Below, one piece after another: positions 24,561 to 36,532 of a stretch of 64,000 nucleotides of DNA (its first letter is position 1; the number at the start of each line of letters is the position of its first letter). The translations under genes were made by a program, and so were the position numbers. The notes under the pieces were generated by a model. It did not search any database. It saw only the letters and a list, made by a program, of their open reading frames with translations, and was not told the DNA's origin. The DNA is from Hirsutella rhossiliensis (Eukaryota; Ascomycota; Sordariomycetes; Hypocreales; Ophiocordycipitaceae): positions 558,001-622,000 of the forward strand of contig NW_025408676.1 in the NCBI RefSeq assembly GCF_020360975.1. The letters are read 5' to 3'.

Positions 24561-25182
24561 CCCTAGGTATTATAAAATCGCTTAACGAACTAATAGCATT
24601 CTAATTAATTATATTAAATCTACCTATAGACTAAATATCGACCACCGCTTTAGATTCTTAGCGCTTAGCCTTATTAAGGTTATCTAAGGAATAAAGGCCC
24701 TAATAAACTATCTTAGTACCCTTTATCTTTAGCTAGCGCTTTTAACGGTAAAGCCGCGCTAAACAAGCTAAGGCTTTATTTAGGTTAGCTTAAGCTTTTA
24801 ATATTCGCTCCTTAGTAATTTCTTCTTCTTTATTTAATTAATCGGACTCTAGATTTATTCGGGATACTAGGAAATACGTTAGCTATAAATAATAGAAAGG
24901 ATAATAAAGTTACCTATAGGAGCTAATCGCTAAGCCTAACGTATCGTAGGAACGACCCCGCTATATATATTCGGTATACTTAGAAGATTTCTCTAGTATT
25001 TTATAGCGGAAGCCGCGCGATAAATAGAAAGAATATAGTATAACGTCGAAACTAAGACGATTAATAGACTTAGCTAAACGAATACGCTTAAGGGTCTTAC
25101 GAGAACGATCCTTTAATACGCGACTAGATATACTATTAGCAGTATATCCTAAGGGATAGAAAGGACGAAATAGGGAATATAT
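24508..25182 (-). pseudogene. Antisense ORF in the 3' region of G1 (coiled-coil-like protein)
   Basis: Read on the minus strand, a frame of about 225 codons runs from an ATA (probably former ATG) at 25182 to about 24508, broken only by TAA/TAG. Segments include S-S-R-V-L-K-D-R-S-R-K-T-L-K and a charged helix-like part, L-A-R-L-Y-R-x-K-R-x-L-K-I-K-G then G-L-Y-S-L-D-N-L. From memory, unverified, this helix resembles hypothetical proteins often annotated in ascomycete genomes. A TATATAAATA box lies upstream near 25200-25210. The 3' end overlaps the chromodomain. Function unknown. The sense frames here look worse. Confidence 0.6.
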
Positions 25183-25267
25183 ATACGCGCGATAAGGGTA
25201 TATTTATATATAACGGCTAAGGCAGTAATAGGTCTTATAGATAAGACTAAAAGGAGGGGAGACATCG

Positions 25268-25752
25268 TATTACGACTATAGTTAGCGGGCTATAGGAGAG
25301 CCGGCTATATTTACGTAATAAAGCGGCTCGGAATAATAGTTAGGACGAGAAGTTACTTAGACTTAGCTTACCTAGAGCGTACGTAAGCTAAGTAAGCCTT
25401 ATATAGATAGATTACTACTTAGGAGTATAGCTTACGAGTAAGCTATAGTAAGCTACGAAGGGGATTATAGCTAGGACCGTGATCTAAGGATAGTCTCTAT
25501 AAGTATATATAGCTACCTACTTTTACTCCTTTAGATAGATAGCTCTCTAGCTTTTAATATAATATAATATAATATAGATCTTTATTACGATTCTATCTTT
25601 AATTCTAATTACCTAGTTATAGTCTATAGTCTACGACCTCTAACTTATTACTAACGTAATATATATATTATTACTTAGACCATGCCCTATTATATCTACT
25701 AATATAAACCCCTCGATAGGTTTATCCCTTAGGAATAATACCGGTCGTTATA
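25268..25752 (+). repeat. G1 3' LTR (485 bp)
   Basis: An intact 485-bp LTR preceded by a purine-rich tract (AAAAGGAGGGGAGA near 25250). It contains the uninterrupted site at which element B inserted in the 5' LTR. TSD AGGGC follows at 25753-25757. Confidence 0.93.
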
Positions 25753-25757
25753 AGGGC

Positions 25758-27820
25758 CTAATATAAAAGAAAACTAATTTCTTTTTTATTTCGATCGTTT
25801 TTCTAACTTTAATCTAATACTTATAGAAGACGGTTCCTATAGAGTATTTATAGTAAGCTAGTATTTTAAGCTTTTATTAGTTAGGGAGGTATATAAAAGA
25901 GATCTCCTAGACCTATTAGTAAACTAAAAGTAGCTAGAAAAACACCTTTTTTATAGACTAGTTTTTCTAGGCCTAGAAAAACTACCTAGCCTTATATAAT
26001 AATATAAGGCCTTTTAAAAAGGTCCTTAAGGAAAAGGTAAGAGGAAAATAAGTCCTTAGCTATAAGTAGGTTTTTATCTATAAGACTAATAAATATAGCT
26101 TCTTTTAAAAGTATAAAGCCTAGCTAGTTATCTATAGGAATTAATAGGAAAAAGGGGATCTACCTACTAAAGTAACTACCTTAGTAAGGATATCTTTTCT
26201 AACCCTTATAGCTATAGTAGTAGAATTCGACCTTAAACTTAATTAAATAGATATAGTTAACGCCTTTATTAACTACCTACTTAAGAAAGAAGAGGTTATT
26301 TATATATACCTTCTACTAAGCTTTTAATAACTAAGAAAGGTTCTATAGCTTAAGAAAGCTTTATACGGATTATAAGGATTCCCCTTTCTTTAGTAATAGT
26401 ATTTTACTAGTTCCTTTAAAGCCTTAAGCTTTAAGAAAGTCCCTTAGGAACTATATATAATATAAAAGGGTAAAGTTATAGTCTTTTTTTATATTAACGA
26501 TATTATCTAAGCCTACTTAAAAGAGGAAGAAGCTATTATAAGTAAGGCTATTTAAGACCTATACTAAAGGTATAAGATAACTAGGCTAAGGGAGCTAAAG
26601 TAGTTCCTAGGGATATAAACCCTTTAAAATAGGTCCTAATAGACTATTTAGCTTACTTAAGACGCTTATATTAATAAGGTCGCTTATAAATTCCTCCTTA
26701 ATTCCCTTAATATAAAGCTTCCCTTTACGCTTATATTAAATAAAGAGCTTTTACTTAATTTATCCTTTTAAGCTAGGGAGTAAGAGAAATACTAATATTA
26801 ATAAAAAGTAAGCTCCTTACTTTTTTTAGCTATTTTTACTAGACCGGATATCTCTTTTATAGTCTCTTAGTTAGCTAAGTATAACTAGAATCCTAGCCCT
26901 AGGTATTAAGAAGTAGTAGATAGAGCTATCCTTTATCTCTATTTAATAAGATTATATAGTTTACGCTTAAGAGGGTAGGAAAGGAAGAAATTAGCTACTA
27001 AAATCTTCTTTTATTTAAGCGATTCGTCCTTTATAGATAATTTATTAAAAAAAAGAGCTTATAGGGGTATATTATATCCCTTTTTAAAGGAACTATTACT
27101 TAGAGAGCTTTAAAGTAAGCTACTATTATAACTTTTAGTATAAAGGTAGAGCTACTAGCTCTTTTAAAAGTATTAAAAGAAGCGATTTTCCTTAGCCGGC
27201 TACTAATATCTTTATAACTATAAATTCCGTCCCTATTAACTATAGAATTTAATAATATATAGACTATATAAATTCTTATAAAGGAAAATAGTAAGCTATT
27301 AACCTAGCTATAATATATTAATATCTACTAGTATTAGTTATGCTAAGAGGTCTAAAGGGGACTTATTTCCGTTTATTAGGTTTTAATAGTATTAATAAAA
27401 GTAAACGGTCTTATAACGCCCTTTTTAAAGTAGAAGCTAGCTATCTTTTTATAGTAAATTAAGCTAGAAGACGTCTATAAGAAGCTATCCTTTAAGGCCC
27501 GCCTTAAGAGTCTATAAGAAGAGCTAATAGTTTATATAAGAAGGTAACGTTTATAGTTAAAGAAGAAGGAAAAGGGTTTTCCCTTTAAAGGGCCCCCTAT
27601 TTTAATTAGGTTTCTCCTTTTAAAGAAGGCCCCCTTTCTTATAGGACTTTCTCCTCTTTAAGCCCCTATTCCTTAAGTAGGTCTAAAAGAGCCTAGGGAC
27701 CTAAAAGGGCCCTTACTTTCCTTAAGTAAAGGGAGAAGTATAGAGCTTATAACCTCCTTTATACGCTTACTAGCCTAAAGCTATATTAGCTATACCCTTA
27801 CTATAAGGGCAGGCTATAGC
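25758..27820 (+). pseudogene. Element C pol 3' half (RT, RNase H), heavily RIP-mutated
   Basis: Colinear with element B from about 15208 to 17230. RT reads Y-I-N-D at 26490-26501, with the first catalytic Asp changed to Asn; RNase H is near 27150-27400. It is the oldest-looking Copia copy, with CA/TG nearly gone. It continues from 11742 across G1. Confidence 0.85.
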
Positions 27821-27830
27821 TTAAGGGGTA

Positions 27831-28313
27831 TATCGTAAAGTATAGCTTAATTCTATAGTTCTTAGAGATATCCCTTAGTAAGAGGGACCAAGGAAGCTAA
27901 AAATACCTAGTATAAAAGAAGAAAGAAGGAGCTAAAAAGAGATATAGAAAGGAGGGTAGGGGTATAAGGGGAAGTAAAAGTAGCGATAGCTTCTTATAAC
28001 GGTAGTAAGAGATAAAATAGATATACTAGTAATAACTAGAAAAAAGGGGAAAAACTAGTAAAAAGCTTAATAGTTAAAAGGATATTAATAGATTCTTTAA
28101 GTAGGATCTTCTTTATTAATTAAGATATTAGATATAAAAGAAGGGCGTTAAATAAAGGAAAAAAAGAGAATTAAGGTAATATAATAATTACTCCCTTACT
28201 ATAATTACTGCCCTTATAAGAATTAAATATCTTTATACTACTTATCTAACCCCTTACCTTTAATTTTACCTTTATATATTTTTTATATACTTCTTATATC
28301 TCTCTTTATAAGA
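27831..28313 (+). repeat. Element C long LTR (483 bp)
   Basis: Homologous to the long LTR of A, B and F, with the ends RIP-altered (TATCGTAAAG...TTATAAGA) and a polypurine tract just before it. No short 73-bp LTR or tail follows. So C represents the plain long-LTR form of the family, unlike A and B. Confidence 0.8.
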
Positions 28314-30778
28314 ACTACTATACTATAATAGTTTTATAATAATATTAAAAACCGATTTCTTTACTACCCTTATAATCTATAAGATAATTCTTATAAAGCT
28401 TTAAGTTTAAGATAAGTAGGTAAAGGAGCTATAAGCTTAAGTAGATAATACTATTTATAATTTAATCCTCTTAAATAAGTAAGACCCTTTTTAAGCCTCC
28501 TTTTTACCTTAAAGTAATAGAATTTATAAAGGGAGCTACCTTCTTCTCTAAGCTAACCTTTATATAATAAAGAGCTTTTTTTACTACCTTAGGTAACTAT
28601 AAGAGTTACTATAAAGAATTACTTTATAAGATAAAGCTATTAACTATTATATATATACCTATAATAAAATCTATTAGTACTATATAGCTAATTTCTTTTT
28701 AAAAGAAAGAGACTCTTAAGTAGTAGATTTTAAAGCTTAAGACCTTAATAGCTCCCTTAAAAGGCTATATAACCAACTATATTAAGAAGACTTATATAGC
28801 TTACCTAAGAGCCTTTTTACTAAGAACCTTCTAGCCTTTTTATAGCTAGCTAAGTAAAAAGAGATCCTTAAGAAAGCTAACTAATACTTTCTAATAAAAG
28901 CTCTTTCTAGCTAATAGCTATAAGATATATCTATATTAATAAAGGTTATTAGTAATAGTTACTTAGCTATTTTTTTTAAGAAGGTAGCTAGGAACTAAAT
29001 AAAGAAGCTATTAAAGTATAATAATAAGTAGTCTTATTCTTTTATAGCTAGTATCTAACTTAAATAGCTCGACCTACTACCCTTATAGCTACTATAGCCC
29101 TTAATATTATAACCTATACTATTATTACTACTATTGCCCCTTTAGCTCTTCCTTCCTTAAGAGCCTTAACGTTATTTTTAACTATAGCTACTACCTTAGC
29201 CCTAGCTTTACTTACTACTCTAGGCCCGGCCCTATTAGTCCGTCCAGCCTAGCTAGTCCCTTAATAGACTTCTTAGTCCGTTAGCTAAAAGGTTAAAAAA
29301 CTAATTAAAATTAAACCTCTTTATAAAAATTAATAATAAAGGGTAAAAGGGGGGGGGGGGGTTAAGTAAACCTTTTAAACTAAGATAAGGATTCCTTAAA
29401 GAAATAAAAGACTAAAAGATAAAAAGGCTACTTAGTATATAAATCCCTAGGCTATAGGTTATTATAGTACTAATAAGTCTTTAAGGAAAACCGACCTAAA
29501 GAATTTAACCTTTTAAAGAGGCTATAAGAAATAAGATAAAAGTCTCTTAAGGAGGACCCCTTATTATAAAAGAAGATAAATAAGATTTAGGTTACTAAGA
29601 AATAGTAACTAACGCCGCTACTTTTATTTAACTTATAGATTTAAGAAAATATTATTAATATAGTAAATCTAGCTTTTATCTTCCTTATAAATTAGCTAAG
29701 CTAAGACTAACTATTAAAGCTTACTAACTATCTCCTATAAAATTAGCTATCCTTAACTCTAGTACTTCCCTTAGTATTTATAATACCCTCTTATAATTTT
29801 AGTCCTTTAAGAAGGTATAAAAGGAATACCTTATTACTAGGGAATTAAATATATAAATAAAGGGATATAGATAGGTAAATTCTACGATAAAATTACTTAA
29901 TAGTTCTATATAAATTTTGAACGAAAAAGGGAAGCTTTTTACCTTAAAATTTTAATAAGCTTAATTTCCTTTTACTTTCTTTAAGAGAAAGGAATCTTCT
30001 AGATATAACTTTTAAGCTTATAAAGCTAGTTTAAAAGAATTAAACGATTAAGCTTATCGAGGAGAAATTTAGTTAATTTATTCTTAAATTCTAACCTATC
30101 TTTAAGAAGGAACCTCTTAAAAAGTTAGCTTTCCTTACTAAAAGGAATAAGTCTACTAAAAAAAGACCTTCTTTTATTAGCTTAAGGAGACGGCCTTTTT
30201 TAATATATATAACTTAGTTACCTAGGCCCCTTAGATTTATATAAGTTAGGCTAGTAATAAGGCGTTTAAATTAAAAGCCTATAAACCGCGAAATATAGAT
30301 ACTATAGCTAAGGGAATACTAAGAGATAAATTTCTAAACGAACCCTTTTATAGCTAGACTAGCTATATAAGGAAATTTAAGTCTATTAAACTAACGTTTT
30401 TAAGGACTAAGAAAGCTTTATCTAAGTAATATTTTTATAGACGCTTTTTTAAAGATAATTTCCCTTTATTTTATATAGACTTACTTAAGTAAGTATAACT
30501 AGCTTACTTTCTAGAACTTTATTAACTAAATAAAGTCCTACTTATAAAAGATATCTTAAATTAGCTTTAAAAAAGGTATTTTACCTTTCTTATTAATACT
30601 AAATACCTAGGCCTAAAACGGTAGGGTAAAAAGATTAAGGGGTACTAAAATAAAAAGGCCTTATATAATAAGACTTACTATAAGGATTCCTTATAACCTT
30701 TAAAGGGAAGTTATTAAGACTACTTATTACTTATAAAACTAAACCCTTAAGGACCCTAAGGAGCCTAAGGGCTATAAA
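28314..30778 (+). mobile_element. Element E: Copia A/B-type gag to integrase, truncated
   Basis: Aligns with B from about 12040 to 14540 (gag, protease, first part of integrase). The protease motif has decayed to N-S-S near 29755. It lacks RT and RNase H and stops at the fold-back at 30779. It directly follows C's LTR without a recognisable primer site, so it may be the downstream unit of a tandem or a separate truncated insertion. A long G run (about 29351-29362) lies inside. Confidence 0.75.
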
Positions 30779-32254
30779 TCTCGCGAAGAGAGATACGAGA
30801 AGTATATAAAAATGCACGAAGGTAAAATTAGAAGTAAGGGGTCGGACAAGCAGGGCAGAGAGATTTAATTCTTGCGGGAGCAGCAATTGCGGCAAGGGAG
30901 TGATTGTTATATTGCCTTAATTGTCCGTCTTTCCTCTATCCAACGCCCCTCTTTATACCCGTCTAGCATCTTAATTAACAAAGAAGATCCTGCTTAAAGA
31001 AGCTACTAATGTCCCTTTAACTACCGAGCAAAAGCTTCGAAGCAAGCTACCGTTACTATATTAAGCACGGAGGCAGAGCTACTAGCTCTTTTAGAAGCGT
31101 TAAAAGAAGCGATTTTCCTTAGCCGGCTATTAATATCGTTACGATTATAAATTCCATCCCCGTTAGCTATAGAATGCGATAATACGTAGACTATACGAAT
31201 TCTTACGGAGGAAAACAGCAAGCTATCGACCCGGCTACGGCATATCGATATCCACTAGCATTGGTTACGCTAAGAGGTCTAAAGGGGACTTATTTCCGTC
31301 CGTTAGGTTCTAATAGCATCGATAAAAGCCGACGGTCTTACGAAGCCCCTACCGAAGTAGAAGCTAGCTGTCTTTTTATAGCAAATTAAGCTAGAAGACG
31401 TTTAAGAGAAGCTATCCTTAGAAGCCCGCCTTAAGAGTCTACGAGAGGAGCTAATAGCACGTAGGAGGAAGGAGACGTCTATAGCTAAAGAGAGGAATTA
31501 GGACTTATCCTAAAGGAGGAGCCCTAGCTTAATTAGGACTTATTCTTCTTAAAGGCCCCCTTTTTAGGGACTTGTCCTTAGAGAAGCCCCCCTTTCTTAT
31601 AGGACTTAATTTCCTCCTTAGGCCCCTTTTTCCTAAAGTAGGTCTAAAAGAGCCCGGGGCTAAAACCCGGATTTCTCGAGTAAGGGAGAAGTGCAGACTA
31701 AGACCTCCTCTATACGCTTACCGGCCTAGGTATTTAGCTTTACCCTTTCTATAAGGGCAGGCTATAGCTAAGGGGGTATATCGCGAAGCGTGGCCTAATT
31801 TCGTAGTTCTCGGAGATATCCCTTAGCACGAGGGACCTAGGAAGCTAAAAAACAGGTTTTAGGGAAGGAGCTAAAAGGAGGTATAGAGAGGGGGGTAGGG
31901 GCATAAGGGGAAGCAGAAGTGGCGATGGCTTCTTATAGAGGTAGCGAGAGATAAGACGGATGTGCCGGCAACGGCTAGAAAGGAGGAGAAAAACCGGCAA
32001 AAAGCTCGGTAGTTAAAGGGACATTAGTGGCTTCTTTAAGCAGGATCTTCTTTATTAATTAAGATGCTAGACGGGTATAAAGAGGGGCGTTGGATAGAGG
32101 AAAGAAGGATAATTAAGGCAATACAATAATTACTCCCCTGCCGCAATTGCTGCTCCCGTAAGAATCAAATCTCTCTGCCCTGCTTGTCCGACCCCTTACT
32201 TCTAATTTTACCTTCGTGCATTTTCATGCACTTCTCGTATCTCTCTTCGCGAGA
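30779..32254. mobile_element. Fold-back structure made of Copia 3' ends
   Basis: The left arm 30779-31025 is the inverted last 247 bp of the long Copia LTR; the right arm 32006-32254 is the same sequence in direct orientation, ending a complete 476-bp LTR (31779-32254). Between the arms, 31026-31778 is the RNase H end and 3' region of an A/B-type Copia (plus). The arms differ at only about 15 positions, so a strong hairpin is possible. The flanks are E on the left and Copia-2 on the right. A clean target duplication was not found (ATAAA versus AATAA). Confidence 0.8.
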
Positions 32255-35200
32255 AATAAAGACTCTCTTTTAGGACCTCTAGAAGCCTCGATTCCTAGAA
32301 TAAAGGAATTAGTCTTAAAAGTAAGAGAAGGAGGATTTCCTAGTTATAAGAATAAAAGGATCTTTGATTTTATCTATAATACCGGAGCTACTAGGTATAT
32401 AGTATCTAATAAGAATTTCCTTATTAACTATAAAGAAATTAAGTTTAAAGTTTACTAGGGAAAAGCTTCCTTTATATTAGTAAAAGGAAAGGGGGACTTA
32501 GTATTTAAGTTCCCGTATAGTAGAAAAGGTATATCCTTCGAGACTGCTTTTATATACCTAAATTAGGTAAATATACTATCCTAATCTTATTTTAATAATA
32601 CCTATGCCTTAATAGGAGGAAATAAAGTCCTTTTATTAGATAATAAGGCTAAGGTCCTTACTAAAGGATTTCTTAGAAATAAATTATATTATATTCCTAT
32701 AGAACCTTTATTAGAAAGCTAATCGATCCTTATTACGTCTTTAAAAGCAAAGGATATAGATTTTTATACTTAGCACTTACGCTTAGGGCATATAAATAGT
32801 AGGGCTATTTTAGAAATATTAAAAAGATATAATAAGGATATAAAAATGCCTCTAGAAGAGGAAAATAAAATAAGGCAATGCGAAATATATATTAGAGCTA
32901 AAGCAACGAATAAGGTTAATAAACAACCTTCGTATAAGTCTTATTCTTATTTAGAGAAAATAGTATTAGATATTTAGGGGCTAATTAAAGTGCCTACTTA
33001 TAATAAATATCACTATTATATTTCTTTCCTAGACGTAGGAACCCGATATCTAGAAATATACCTTCTTTAAAAAAAGGGAGAAGCTCTAGATAGGTTCCTA
33101 GAATTTAAAAATAGGGTAGAAAATAACCCTAAAAATACTAGGATTAGAGAAGCATTTTCTAATAATGCTAAAGAATTTATATATAAAATAAAGCTCTATT
33201 ACGAAAAAGAAGGAATTACCTTTAATTCTAGTCCTCCTAGGACGCCGGAATCTAACGGTAGAATAGAAAGAATAAATCGTACTATATTAGAAAAAGTACG
33301 AGCTCTTTTATTTACTACTAGGCTTCCTAAATATCTATAGGGAGAAGCTGTTTTAATAGCTACCTATTTATATAATAGATCACCGCATTCTACGATAGGA
33401 TTTAAAAGTCCTATAGAAAAGAGGGATAATATAATACTACCCTTCGAGACCTTAAATAAAATTAAGACCTTCGGAAGCCTTATATATTATAAGAATAAAG
33501 ACCCTAAAGATAAGCTAGATAATAGAGCTTTTAAGGGAATAATAGTAGGCTATTTAGAAAATGCATATAAAATCTAGGATTTTTCTAAGAGAAAGATTAC
33601 TATCTCTAGAGATATTACTATACTAGAAAATAAATTTATAAAAAATCTAGAAATCTCTAGTAGTAATAATACCTTTGATTTTAATTCTATTTTAAATAAA
33701 GATAAGCTAGAAAGCTATCTCCCTATAGAGGAAGCTATTAAAGAACCTAGAGATAAAAGTCCCTCGCCCTCTATAGAAGAAGAGTCTCTAAATAACGATC
33801 CTATTCTTACTACTAGTAAAATAGTAGTAGAATTACCTAAGAAGCTAGAAGGGTTTAATTCTAACTATATCGAATACCCTAACGTTAATTTATTTCTAAA
33901 CTGCGATTTTATAGAGTTAATTCTAGCTAGTATAGAAAATCAGGATCTAAAAATTCTAAAGACCTATAAACAGGCAATAAATAGCCCTAAAATAGCATTT
34001 TAGAAAGATACTATAATTAAGGAAATTATCTAGCTAATTAAATATAAAACTTAGAAATTTTCTACCTCCTAGGGATAGGGAGGCTATAGGAGGCCGCTAG
34101 GTCTATACTATTAAGAAGGATAGTTAAAATAATATAATAAAATATAAAGCCTGTTTCGTAATATAGGGATTTAAGTAGATCTATAGCTTAGATTTCCTAG
34201 ATACCTTCTCGACTACGGCTAGACCCGAATCTATTAGAATTCTACTTATTTTAGCTATTATCTACGAATTTAAAGCTTTATAAATAGATATAATAAATGC
34301 CTTTATATATACCGATATAGATAGCGAAGTATATATCGATCTTCCTATAGGCTACGAAGAATACGCTCTTAAAGAATATTATTTAAAACATAGATTAGCT
34401 TATAGAGCTAAAGGAATTAAATTAACTAAATTCCTAGACCTATATAAAACCGGTTAAATTAAAGTAAAGCTAAAGAAAGCATTATATAGCCTAAAATAAA
34501 GTCCTAAGCTCTAGTATAATTATTTAAAAATTATACTAAATAATCTCAGATTTCTTCCTCTTTAATAGACAAAGGAGTATTTATAAATAAGGACTATAGT
34601 ATAGCCTTAGCAATTTACGTCGACGACTTTCTTATAGTAGGGCCTCTAAATCTATAATAAAAGAAAGATTATTTAAAGAATTATCTAAATTCCTAGATTT
34701 TACTATCTTAGGAGATATAAAAGACTTCTTAGGTCTAAATATTATAATAAACCGAGAAAATAAAGAGCTATATATATCCTAAGAAAACTATACCTTAAAT
34801 AAATTAAAGGAATTTAATAAAGAAGGTTTAGGAACTTCGAATTTACCCGCTATAGTAGGCTTTAAGCTTATAAAAGCAAAGGAATTACCTTTTAAGGAAG
34901 ATATATTATAATTTTAGAAAGAAATAGGATCTCTATTATACTTAGCCTTATTTACTAGGCTAGATATCTTATATTCTATAATTTCCTATGCTAGATTCGC
35001 GGCTAAGCCCGACTAAACGTATTTTAAGCCTTTAAATATAATTTAAAAATATTTAAATAAATTCCCTAGCCTAAAGATTAAATATAATTGCAATATCCCT
35101 TTTACCTATCTATATATAAAGGGTTTTACCGACTCTAGCTAGGCGTCGGATTTAACGGACGGAAAATCCTTTTCCGGTTACTGTTTTTATATATATAATA

Positions 35201-35963
35201 ATATAATAAGCTAGGCTTGCTCTAAGTAGAAAGCCGTTGCCCTTTCTACCTACGAAGCAGAGTATATTAGCCTTAGGGAGGTAAATAAAGAAGCTGTTTA
35301 TTTAAATATGCTTTTTAAAAATATTACTAAGGATCTATCTATTAAGATTCCTAATACTATACCTCCTATTTTAACGGATAATACTACTGCTATTAAATTA
35401 GCAGAAAATCCGGAATTTTATAAAAGGTCTAAGTATATAAGATTAGCCTATTACTATACTAGAACTAGTATAAGAGAAGGGGAAATTAGAGTTTTTTATA
35501 TTAAATTAGAAGATAATATAGCTAATATTTTTACGAAGGAATTAAGACCTAGATTACTCTATAAATTTAGAGACGGTCTATCCTTAATATAAGTTCCTAA
35601 GCAATTAAAAGGGGTTTTTAGATATTTCTTATACTTTCTATATCTTTCCCTTACTAGGTTTTTCCTTTTAGGTTTCCTAGAGAAATATTTACTAGGTTTT
35701 TATCTATTAAGATTTTCCTAGCAATAATAGGTTTTACCTTATATAAGGTTATCCTATAAATAATTATTATAACTATAGTTTTTTCCTACCATAGGTTTTT
35801 CTATTAGTATATACCTAAGGATTTTCTTTTTCCTAAGAAAGAATAGGTTTTTATATATCCTATTAAGGTATAAGAATAGTTTTCCTATATTAGGTTTTAC
35901 CTATATATATACTACTATAAATAAATTAGTAAAGAGTATATAAATCTACTCTTTAAGGGAGGC
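32255..35963 (+). mobile_element. Copia-2 element, protease to RNase H, 5'-truncated
   Basis: A Copia polyprotein related to D but distinct from A/B. The protease site reads Y-N-T-G-A-T (32375-32392), Asp changed to Asn. Integrase is at about 32750-33450 and RT at about 34150-34900, with an intact Y-V-D-D at 34616-34627. RNase H ends in an open 94-residue piece at 35308-35592. It retains more CA/TG than most of the window, with several longer open stretches, yet it is broken by stops and frameshifts. Gag and the 5' LTR are missing. Confidence 0.85.
35308..35592 (+). pseudogene. Copia-2 RNase H C-terminal fragment
   Basis: A 94-residue open stretch with I-P-N-T-I-P-P-I-L-T-D-N, an A-I-K-L-A block and a closing D-N-I-A-N-I-F-T-K-E-L. 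It is the paralogue of 108-344 in element D. It belongs to the broken polyprotein. Confidence 0.85.
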
Positions 35964-36532
35964 TATAAGGAACGGTGTTCCTACTATAAATAAAGCAGCT
36001 ATAATATACTCTCCCGATTATATAAGCTAATAAGTAGTATATTAATTATAGATAAAACCTTATCCTATAGAGCAAGAATCGCTCGTTATTTTATTTGTTA
36101 TTATGCATTAAACGGGTTGCCGGTTATCGTATAATCGGGAATCAAAGGAATAGAGCTAGCTTAGAATGCTAGCTAAGACCTCTTAAGAACACCGGCATAA
36201 CCAACCTCCTTTAAACACGAATATCAGAGGAACTAAGACACTTCTAGATTTACTCGAGGTATCACGGAATTCCCTAGTCTTAGGGCTATACGGCAGCCTA
36301 AATCTAGTCCTAAAAGATTCTTCCGTTCAGCTATAATTATCTATATAAGACAGTATGTCCGCTAGTAGATAGAGATAGAATTTGTATAGCTTTAATACCT
36401 CTTCTATATACTAATATACTACTAATAAATTCCGTTGAAAATCCTACCTTATACTCCTTCTTCCCCTCTATTACGTAGTCTTACGTGATTCCTTAATTTC
36501 CTAAAATTCCGCTTTTACTTATATACCTTAAG
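35964..36532 (+). repeat. Copia-2 3' LTR (about 569 bp)
   Basis: Begins TATAAGGAACGGTGTTCC after a purine-rich TTTAAGGGAGGC and ends near ATATACCTTA. It matches, inverted, the solo LTR at 52874-53441 over its length. Its right end is joined to a G1 fragment, so the last bases are uncertain. Confidence 0.85.

Larger units (their letters stand above)
11743..25752 (+). mobile_element. Gypsy chromovirus G1, complete, interrupted by Copia B
   Basis: LTRs of 485 bp bound this Ty3/Gypsy element: 5' LTR 11743-11879 plus 18028-18375, split by B, and 3' LTR 25268-25752. The target duplication is AGGGC (11738-11742, 25753-25757). Without B the element is about 7.9 kb. LTR ends read TATTACGAC...GTCGTTATA, that is TG...CA after RIP. 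CA and TG are essentially absent inside, so it was hit very hard. A second, partial copy of its 3' end is at 36533-37543. Confidence 0.92.

Noticed and set aside
29345..29365. Long G run as a possible regulatory or telomeric element
   Set aside because: It lies in a gag region that has a shorter G run in sister copies; slippage is the simpler explanation, and no telomere repeat is present.
30779..32254. DNA transposon (MITE) with long terminal inverted repeats
   Set aside because: The arms are Copia LTR sequence, the interior is Copia RNase H, and no clean target duplication is present.
32216..32458. 80-codon ORF beginning in an LTR
   Set aside because: It joins the LTR end of the fold-back to the Copia-2 protease by chance; only the protease part is a real gene remnant.
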